DNA of 30,797 nucleotides from Lachnospiraceae bacterium (GTDB lineage: Bacteria; Bacillota; Clostridia; Lachnospirales; Lachnospiraceae). Every line of letters begins with the position of its first letter. The stretch's first letter is position 1. Location of the stretch: NCBI GenBank assembly GCA_003979345.1, contig RYVZ01000034.1, forward strand, positions 1-30,797. The letters run 5' to 3'. The notes below the pieces were generated by a model that ran no database searches, was not told where the DNA came from, and saw only the letters and a list, made by a program, of their open reading frames with translations. Of this stretch, positions 7,931 through 14,197 are shown piece by piece. The position numbers and the translations under genes were made by a program.

Positions 7931-9670
7931 TTATGCAAACTGGCTTTGATACAGGGCGGCATATTTTCCGTTTTTTTCCATGAGTTCCTCATGATTTCCA
8001 ACTTCTTTAATATCGCCGTCTTCCATATATAAGATCATATCGGCGTCGCGGATGGTGGAAAGCCGGTGGGCGATGACGAAACTGGTACGTCCTTTCATGA
8101 GCTGTGCCATCGCGCGCTGGATTAAAACTTCCGTATGGGTGTCCACATTACTGGTGGCTTCGTCAAGAACCATGATTTCAGGATTGGAAGCAATCGCACG
8201 CGCAATAGTCAGGAGTTGGCGTTCACCCTGCGAGATATTTTCTGCGCCTTTGGTCAGCTCCATGTCATAACTGTTTGGAAGTGTTTTGATAAAATCATGA
8301 GCGCACGCGGATTTGGCAGAAGCAATGATTTGATTCCTGTCCATTTGATCTTCTGCATATCCTAAATTGTCGGCAATCGTTCCCTCAAACAGCCAAGTGT
8401 CCTGCAATACCATACCGAACCTGTCACGCAATTCTTCTCTTGGCATTTTGGATATATCGGCGCCGTCCACTGTGATAATGCCGTCATTGATCTCGTAGAA
8501 ACGCATCAGCAGATTGATAAGAGTGGTCTTGCCGGCTCCGGTCGGTCCGACGATGGCGACTTTCTGGCCGGGTCTTACGGTCAGACTGACGCCGTTCATC
8601 AACATACGGTCAGGCGTATAGCCGAATCTGACATTTTGGAAGGTGACACTGCCTGACCGATCCGAAGGAATGACACAATGTTCTGAATCGGGTAGCTCTT
8701 CCTCTGCATCTAACAAAGAAAAAATGCGGTCTCCTGCAGCTTTTGCAGCGCCGAAACTCCCAGCCATTCCTGCCAGAGATGAGAACGGTTCAGCAAACCG
8801 TCTCGTATATTCCAGCATTGCCTGCACATTGCCTACGGTGATCAGACCGCTGATGGCGCGGAGGCAGCCGATGGCGGCACAGATCACATAACCGGTATCG
8901 TTTACAAAAGTGGTGATCGGGCTGATCGCGCCTGTCGTTGTTTCCGCCCGATAGGAGCTGTTTTTTAGCTCTTCATTCAGCGTGTGAAATTGCTGCATTG
9001 CCCGTTCCTGATAGCAGAAAGACTGAACGACCTGCTGACCGTTATACATTTCTTCAATGTAGCCGTTTAACCGGCCGAGCAGCTCCTGTTGCTTTCCATA
9101 GTGCCTGCCGCCGGCTTTCATGACGCTCGCGGCGCTAAGCAGGGACAACGGCACCATAATGACCGGGATGAGAGTCAGCTTTGGGCTGATTGTAAGCATC
9201 ATGATCAGTATGCCGGCAGCCGTGATGATCTGCGTAACGACAGAAGTAAGATTCTGGCTGACTGTCTGATTGATCGTATCCACATCGTTGGTGATCACGC
9301 TGAGGATGTCGCCATGCGTATGGGTATCATAGTAATTCAGTTTTAAGCGGTGCATCTTGCCGTCAATGTCGTTTCGGATCTCACGCATAACGTTGGACGT
9401 GATCTTTGCCATATGAAATCCCTGCAAAAAGGAAAAGAACTGTGATATCAGGTACAGGCATATCAGTGTCGTGAGCAGCCAGAGTATGGTATCCCAATAG
9501 AAGACGCCGTCTCTGATGCTGTCAAACAAAGTTGTCGTGACTTTGCCGATGACAAATGGAGCCATAACCGTAAAAACCGTGCTGACGGAAGCGAACAGTA
9601 ATACGAAAAACAGGCGCAGCCGATAAGGTTTCAGGTAATGGAACAATCTTTTGAATGTATGCTTTTTCAT
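7931..9670 (-). CDS. ABC exporter half-transporter, consensus catalytic Walker B (heterodimer subunit B)
   Basis: A membrane domain of about six helices (residues 1-320) is fused to a nucleotide-binding domain. The NBD has Walker A GPTGAGKT (375-382), the signature ISQGE (479-483) deviating from LSGGQ, Walker B with Glu504, and the switch His535. It is 579 residues long, normal for type IV half exporters of the LmrCD/BmrCD/TM287-288 class, which expel drugs or lipids-like molecules using ATP. It starts one base after the stop codon of its upstream partner, with AGGAGG 9 nt before the ATG, so translation is coupled. The partner has the degenerate Walker B and intact signature, which fits a heterodimer with one weak and one active ATP site. 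The substrate cannot be read from sequence; control by the divergent MerR protein suggests a xenobiotic. Confidence 0.92.
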   Translation of the reverse strand: MKKHTFKRLFHYLKPYRLRLFFVLLFASVSTVFTVMAPFVIGKVTTTLFDSIRDGVFYWDTILWLLTTLICLYLISQFFSFLQGFHMAKITSNVMREIRNDIDGKMHRLKLNYYDTHTHGDILSVITNDVDTINQTVSQNLTSVVTQIITAAGILIMMLTISPKLTLIPVIMVPLSLLSAASVMKAGGRHYGKQQELLGRLNGYIEEMYNGQQVVQSFCYQERAMQQFHTLNEELKNSSYRAETTTGAISPITTFVNDTGYVICAAIGCLRAISGLITVGNVQAMLEYTRRFAEPFSSLAGMAGSFGAAKAAGDRIFSLLDAEEELPDSEHCVIPSDRSGSVTFQNVRFGYTPDRMLMNGVSLTVRPGQKVAIVGPTGAGKTTLINLLMRFYEINDGIITVDGADISKMPREELRDRFGMVLQDTWLFEGTIADNLGYAEDQMDRNQIIASAKSACAHDFIKTLPNSYDMELTKGAENISQGERQLLTIARAIASNPEIMVLDEATSNVDTHTEVLIQRAMAQLMKGRTSFVIAHRLSTIRDADMILYMEDGDIKEVGNHEELMEKNGKYAALYQSQFA

Positions 9671-9671
9671 C

Positions 9672-11396
9672 TTATACGGCCTCCTTTCCTAATTGAATTT
9701 CCGCAATTTCACGATAGAGAGGGCAGTTTTCCATAAGCTCCCGGTGCGTTCCCTGACCGACGATCATGCCGTCGTCCACGACCAGAATGCGGTCTGCATC
9801 CAGTATGGTGCTGATCCTCTGTGCGACCATAATGATGGCGGCGTCTCCCATGGATGCTTTCAGGTTTTTCCGCAGAGTCTGGTCGGTTTTCATATCTAGT
9901 GCTGAAAAACTGTCGTCAAAGAGATAGATTTCCGGTTTTTTCATGATCGCTCTTGCAATCGCCATGCGCTGCCGCTGTCCTCCGGACAGATTGGTCCCGC
10001 CCTGTGCGACCGCGTCATGATAGCCGTTTTCTTTTTTTATGATAAACTCTTCAGCACATGCAATCTGTGCAGCCTCCTTCCAGTCCTGTTCCGCTCCTGA
10101 TTCGTTACCGAAATTCAAATTTGATGCAATATCGCCTGAAAACAGTACATTTTTCTGCGGGACGTAACCGATCAGCGAGCGCAGATCCGTGAGCGCATAT
10201 TCTTTGGCGTTGACGCCGTCAATCAGAACTTCTCCGAACAGAGGGTCATACAGGCGGGGAATCAATTTCAGGATGCTGGATTTTCCACGGCCTGTGCCGC
10301 CGATGATGGCGGTGATCTCTCCGGGATGCGTTTCAAAGCTGATATCCTTCAAAATCGGTTCCTGCGCTCCGGGATATGCAAAGGTCACATGACGGAATGC
10401 TACCGTAGAGCGAAGCGGGCGGTTTTGAAATAAGAACTTGCCATCCTGAATTCCGGATTCGGTTTCCAGAACTTCTGCAATGCGCCTGGAGCAGGCATAC
10501 GCAGTGGGAAACATCATGATGACGAGTGCCAGCATCATAACGGACATCAGAACCATGCTGATATACTGACTGTTTGCTACTAAAGAGCCGACCTCCATTG
10601 CGCCCGTTTCCACATAATGAGCGCCGATTCCTAAGACCGCTGCCGTGGTTACACCGAAGATGACATTGATCACCGGCATTAAAAGGCTTGTAATTCTTCC
10701 GGAGGCCATTGCAGTGTGTGCGTGGTCCGCATTTGCGTCGCTGAAACGGCGGCTTTCGGCTTTTTGTTTGTTAAAAGCGCGGATGACACGCACGCCTTCG
10801 AGGGATTCCAAAAACAGCTGATTGAGCTTGTCCAGTTTTTGCCTGAGCTTTACGGAATAGCGGGAGGCGAGCAGAATGATGACGCCGCATCCGCCTAATA
10901 ATACCGGTATCGCAACACTCAGAACGGAACTGACCTGCCCGCCTGTGGCGGCGGAAAAGACCAGTCCGGCGACCGCCATCATCGGTGCAAGAATCCCCAC
11001 TCGCAGTAGCATGGTAAGAAAATTCTGTACGTTTGTGATATCAGAGGTGCTTCGCGTAACTAAGCTGGCAGTGCCGAAACGGTCGATCTCGGCGGCAGAA
11101 AAACCTTGTACCTTTTCAAAAACCTGAGCGCGGAGTCTGGAAGAAAAGTCTGTTGAGATCCGGGAAGCGATCCGCACGGACAGGAAATTGACGATACAGG
11201 CAGTCGCCGTAACGCCTGCCATGACGGCGGCAAGCACGAAGATCTTGCTTTTTGAAGATTCTGTCACGCCGTTATTGATCATTTGGGCGAGCAGTGAGGG
11301 AAGCATCATTTCCGCGACGGCGGCAAACAAAACCAAAACGGACAGCAGAGCGATTTGACGTCCTTTTAATCTTGCCGTGGAAAAAATTGTTTTCAT
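9672..11396 (-). CDS. ABC exporter half-transporter, degenerate catalytic site (heterodimer subunit A)
   Basis: This 574-residue half exporter has a six-helix membrane domain (about 1-315) and an NBD with Walker A GGTGRGKS (366-373) and a consensus signature LSGGQ (470-474). The residue after Walker B is Asp495 rather than Glu, and the switch histidine is Gln526 (VAQRIS). These two changes are those of the degenerate-site subunit in heterodimeric exporters such as TM287/288. It is the first gene of the operon and precedes its partner by one base. GGAGGA lies about 8 nt upstream of the ATG. A promoter with a 19-bp spacer at 11556-11586 probably drives it through a leader of about 150 nt. Substrate unknown; a multidrug-type role is inferred from family and regulator. 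Confidence 0.92.
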   Translation of the reverse strand: MKTIFSTARLKGRQIALLSVLVLFAAVAEMMLPSLLAQMINNGVTESSKSKIFVLAAVMAGVTATACIVNFLSVRIASRISTDFSSRLRAQVFEKVQGFSAAEIDRFGTASLVTRSTSDITNVQNFLTMLLRVGILAPMMAVAGLVFSAATGGQVSSVLSVAIPVLLGGCGVIILLASRYSVKLRQKLDKLNQLFLESLEGVRVIRAFNKQKAESRRFSDANADHAHTAMASGRITSLLMPVINVIFGVTTAAVLGIGAHYVETGAMEVGSLVANSQYISMVLMSVMMLALVIMMFPTAYACSRRIAEVLETESGIQDGKFLFQNRPLRSTVAFRHVTFAYPGAQEPILKDISFETHPGEITAIIGGTGRGKSSILKLIPRLYDPLFGEVLIDGVNAKEYALTDLRSLIGYVPQKNVLFSGDIASNLNFGNESGAEQDWKEAAQIACAEEFIIKKENGYHDAVAQGGTNLSGGQRQRMAIARAIMKKPEIYLFDDSFSALDMKTDQTLRKNLKASMGDAAIIMVAQRISTILDADRILVVDDGMIVGQGTHRELMENCPLYREIAEIQLGKEAV

Positions 11397-11531
11397 TGCA
11401 AATCCTCCTGTTTATTCTTTATATATTTTTTAGTGATTCAAATTGATAAAAACGTATAAAATTATCATCAGCGAAATCGTTACGAGTAATATCGTGATGG
11501 GGCGCGGTGATGCTTTTTTTATTCCATCTGC

Positions 11532-11560
11532 TTGCAATTTCCTTCTTCATGCAGTATCAT
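11532..11560 (+). promoter_or_regulatory. Probable promoter of the MerR-family gene
   Basis: TTGCAA at 11532-11537 and TATCAT at 11555-11560 are separated by 17 bp. Transcription would start near 11567, inside the palindrome at 11567-11579, leaving a leader of about 30 nt before the ATG at 11597. Its -10 box overlaps the -10 box of the opposing promoter almost completely, so both cannot be occupied by RNA polymerase at once. Confidence 0.5.
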
Positions 11561-11586
11561 AAACAGTACAGTAACTGTAAAGTCAA
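11556..11586 (-). promoter_or_regulatory. MerR-type promoter (19-bp spacer) with palindromic operator for the ABC exporter operon
   Basis: On the minus strand TTGACT (11581-11586) and TATGAT (11556-11561) are spaced by 19 bp instead of the usual 17. Between them lies a perfect 13-bp palindrome TACAGTAACTGTA (11567-11579). An over-long spacer containing a dyad is the hallmark of promoters that MerR proteins activate by untwisting DNA. The regulator gene begins 10 bp beyond. The assignment is from pattern, spacing and gene neighbourhood. Confidence 0.7.
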
Positions 11587-11596
11587 GGACGTTTTG

Positions 11597-12415
11597 ATGA
11601 AAAATATAAAATATTTATATACTACGGGGCAATTTGCCAAACTAAATGGAATCAACAAGCGTACGCTGCATTATTATGATGAGATCGGGTTGTTCTCTCC
11701 TGAATTCAAAAAAGAGAACGGATACCGTTATTACACCTGTTTTCAGACCGTACAGTTGGAGCTGATCATGACGTTTAGGAAAATGGGGCTTTCGATTGAA
11801 GAAATCCTTCGGTATCAACGGAGTCCTTCAGGTGCTTCTTTCGCACAACTACTGGCGGAAAAGAAACGGATCATTGATGATTCCATTCGGGATCTATTGA
11901 ACATCAAGACGTTTTTAGAACAGAAATCGAATAAACTTTCCATGAGTCTGACGGCGGAGTACGGAAAGATAGAGAGGATCACGCTTCCGGAGCGGCGTAT
12001 TTTGCTCAGCAGTCCTATGACGGGGGCTTATGATGATGATGATTTTGCGGTTGCGGGAGCATTTTCCATGCGGCTTAAATCCATTTTCGGACTTTATGAT
12101 AATTTCGGAAGTCGTATTTCGGCAGAACGGATCTTAAGCGGAGATTATGACAGTTATGACCGATTTTTCGCGTATGGAAGGCCGGATATTGAAATGTATG
12201 ATGAGATCAGACCCGCCGGCACATATCTCAGGATATTCAGCATTGGCGGATGGGATAAGCTGCGCGGGGTGTATGGCACCATATGTGCCTTTGCGAAAGA
12301 ATATGATTTGGCATTAACCGGTTATGCCTATGAGGAAGGATTGAACGAGATGTCCGTGCAGGGAAGCGACGACTATATTACCATGATCACTGTGGGTTAT
12401 GTGGAGAAAGAATGA
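11597..12415 (+). CDS. MerR-family transcriptional regulator, probable regulator of the divergent ABC exporter
   Basis: The 272-residue protein has an N-terminal winged-helix domain (about residues 8-75) with typical MerR features: GQFAKLNGINKRTLHYYDEIGL, seen as the helix-turn-helix and wing, then NGYRYY. A dimerising coiled coil follows (about 80-130). The C-terminal part (about 135-272) is of the size and pattern of GyrI-like effector-binding domains found in BmrR-type drug sensors. The start at ATG 11597 has AAGGAC 6 nt upstream and lies downstream of both mapped promoters; a longer in-frame start at 11507 would lie upstream of them and is unlikely. The divergent exporter operon and the 19-bp-spaced promoter between them suggest effector-induced activation of efflux and autoregulation. 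The ligand is unknown. Confidence 0.9.
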   Translation: MKNIKYLYTTGQFAKLNGINKRTLHYYDEIGLFSPEFKKENGYRYYTCFQTVQLELIMTFRKMGLSIEEILRYQRSPSGASFAQLLAEKKRIIDDSIRDLLNIKTFLEQKSNKLSMSLTAEYGKIERITLPERRILLSSPMTGAYDDDDFAVAGAFSMRLKSIFGLYDNFGSRISAERILSGDYDSYDRFFAYGRPDIEMYDEIRPAGTYLRIFSIGGWDKLRGVYGTICAFAKEYDLALTGYAYEEGLNEMSVQGSDDYITMITVGYVEKE

Positions 12416-12488
12416 GGCAGTAGGGATACGCACTTATCAAATGTTGATAAAAGGATATTGGCTGGTTAACTGATGAGAGAAAGGTGCA

Positions 12489-12531
12489 GCGTAAGATCAG
12501 AAAGATATGAAGGCGTAAGATCAGTAAGATA
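12489..12531 (+). repeat. Short direct repeat (19 nt, period 24) upstream of the tRNA
   Basis: GCGTAAGATCAG-A/T-AAGATA occurs at 12489-12507 and again at 12513-12531, with one mismatch and a 5-nt spacer. It lies between the MerR gene and the tRNA, in an otherwise featureless stretch. No function can be assigned. Confidence 0.75.
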
Positions 12532-12581
12532 CTGCTTGCAAAGTCCCGCTTTTTATGATAGTATGATAAAGGTTCAGGCAT

Positions 12582-12664
12582 GCCGGCATGTCGGAATGGC
12601 AGACGAGGCAGACTCAAAATCTGTTGGTGGCAACACCGTGTGGGTTCAAGTCCCACTGCCGGCA
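12582..12664 (+). tRNA. tRNA-Leu (anticodon CAA)
   Basis: The cloverleaf can be drawn by eye: a 7-bp acceptor stem GCCGGCA/TGCCGGC, a D-arm with GGAATGGCAGACGA, an anticodon stem GCAGA/TCTGT with loop CTCAAAA (anticodon CAA, reading UUG), a long class II variable arm GGTG-GCAA-CACC and a T-arm GTGGG-TTCAAGT-CCCAC. The discriminator is A and CCA is not encoded. The long variable arm agrees with leucine identity. A promoter is not clear; TTGCAA (12536) and repeated TATGAT boxes (12554, 12562) are the best candidates. Confidence 0.95.
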
Positions 12665-12671
12665 GGAATAT

Positions 12672-12717
12672 AATTGCTGAAATCCTTGAATACTTCAAGG
12701 CATTTCAGCAATTTTTT
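12672..12717 (+). terminator. Strong intrinsic terminator of tRNA-Leu
   Basis: A 19-bp stem with one bulged C (12 bp AATTGCTGAAAT plus 7 bp CCTTGAA, 3-nt loop TAC) begins 7 nt after the tRNA and ends in a T-run (12712-12717). It is among the strongest terminators in the window. Confidence 0.93.
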
Positions 12718-12947
12718 AACCTATAAGGAATTTCTCTGTCCCAAAGGAGTATGTTGTCTTCGATTAATAAGAGAGTGTCAAATGTTTCAATCATTAGGAA
12801 AATGATACAGGGCCACAAGACATTTATTTTTCATACATAAAAGACAAAGAAAAGAGAGACATAACAGCAGATAATATATTATGCGGCTTTCATAAATGCC
12901 AGCTTATCTGCGGACCAAAATAATTTGCACCGAAAGGGGATAATGCC

Positions 12948-13646
12948 ATGGCTTCATGGATGGTGCATCTGTGCATTGCGGACCGACTGCTTGACGAGCT
13001 GTCGGACGTCAGCGCGGAACATTTTATCATGGGAAATATCGCGCCTGACAGCGGCGAACCGAATGAGGACTGGAGTATTTATAAACCGGATAAGGCAGTG
13101 TCTCATTACGAGGAAGCATATGAACGTGAAAGGAATGGCAGAAGGGAGCGGGCAAAGAGGATACGGACGGATCTGTTTCTTTCAGAGTATTTCACTCAGG
13201 AGAAGCGGGCGGGATACACACGGGAGCAGGATTCCTTTTATCTGGGATATCTGACACATCTTATGACGGATATTTTATGGCGTCGGAATGTCTTTGATAA
13301 AAGTATGGCGGAATATGAGGAACGAGCGGCGGAAGACCGGGATGCATTGATCTGGGAATTGAAAGCAGACTGGTACGATCTTGATTTTTTGTATCTGAAA
13401 AAACACCCAGATTTTCGGGCGTTTCGGATTTACAGCGGGCTTGCCGGATTTAAGAATTGCTATATGGATCAATTTTCGAAGGAAGCGTTTGATGACCGGA
13501 GAAAATATATTACAGCGTTTTATCTGGCAGGGAAAGACAATCTTGAACGGGAATATATGTATTTAACGCCTGAGGCGGCGAATCAGTTCGTCGGGGAGAG
13601 CTGCGCGGATATTTTGCGGCAGATCAAAGGACTCGCTCTTTTCTAA
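12948..13646 (+). CDS. Zinc-dependent phospholipase C-like protein
   Basis: This 232-residue protein begins MASWMVHLCIADRLLD and continues with FIMGNIAPDSG, the pattern of a clostridial family annotated as zinc-dependent phospholipase C-like hydrolases. Candidate metal ligands are His7, Asp12, Asp34, His104 and Asp108 (LGYLTHLMTD). There is no signal peptide, so the protein is probably cytoplasmic and unlikely to be a secreted toxin. AAAGGGG lies about 8 nt upstream of the ATG. It is separated from the tRNA terminator by about 230 nt in which I see no gene. The fold assignment is reasonable, but the actual substrate is unknown. Confidence 0.75.
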   Translation: MASWMVHLCIADRLLDELSDVSAEHFIMGNIAPDSGEPNEDWSIYKPDKAVSHYEEAYERERNGRRERAKRIRTDLFLSEYFTQEKRAGYTREQDSFYLGYLTHLMTDILWRRNVFDKSMAEYEERAAEDRDALIWELKADWYDLDFLYLKKHPDFRAFRIYSGLAGFKNCYMDQFSKEAFDDRRKYITAFYLAGKDNLEREYMYLTPEAANQFVGESCADILRQIKGLALF

Positions 13647-13773
13647 TTTCCAAAATTGGAGTATACTATAGAAATGAAATAAGAATTATCCGTCGGAAAC
13701 AGAACGGAGCATGATTACAGACAGACGTCATTTTGCGCGCAAGAAGCGCGGCGGGAGAAAGGCAGGCAGCAGG

Positions 13774-14094
13774 ATGGACTGTACGGCTGCAGAACGAAGG
13801 ATTTCCTCTTTTTTATCGGGAGACCTTGACGAGCGTGATACGGAAGAATTTGTCGGACATATCGAACAGTGCGAAGCCTGTATGGAGGAGCTTGCCATTC
13901 AATATCTGATCAGCGAGGGGATGCACCGTCTGGAAGACGGCGGCGCATTTGACTTGAATAAGGAATTGAATGATATGCTGATCTGGACAAAGCGGCGGGT
14001 TCATCATAAAAAGATCTTTGATCGTGTGATGTTCTGCGCGGAGATCGCCGCTGTAGCGGGATCATTTTTGCTTTCTTTTTTTGTGCTGTATTAA
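13774..14094 (+). CDS. Small ZAS-type (anti-sigma-like zinc finger) membrane protein
   Basis: The 106-residue protein has Cys3, His29, Cys33 and Cys36, matching the HxxxCxxC zinc motif of zf-HC2/ZAS domains, followed by a charged linker and one C-terminal membrane helix (about 86-106). Proteins of this plan often sequester an ECF sigma factor, but no sigma factor gene is adjacent, so that role is only a possibility. The ATG at 13774 is chosen because the zinc domain begins there as in related proteins; an in-frame ATG at 13711 would add 21 basic residues, with GGAG only 1 nt before it. The gene lies about 100 nt upstream of polA on the same strand. Confidence 0.75.
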   Translation: MDCTAAERRISSFLSGDLDERDTEEFVGHIEQCEACMEELAIQYLISEGMHRLEDGGAFDLNKELNDMLIWTKRRVHHKKIFDRVMFCAEIAAVAGSFLLSFFVLY

Positions 14095-14197
14095 AAGATA
14101 ACATGGATGTTAATGGAATACTTATACTATCTGAACATTGATGTTCTCTTATATATTTTCTTGAACGCGGGTGTTTTTTGAAAGGGTTTCTTATCAT

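Noticed and set aside
12751..12840. Possible 29-residue ORF after the tRNA terminator with AAAGGAG before it
   Set aside because: The ribosome site is only 1 nt from the ATG and the peptide has no recognisable feature. The rest of 12718-12947 shows nothing I can support as a gene.
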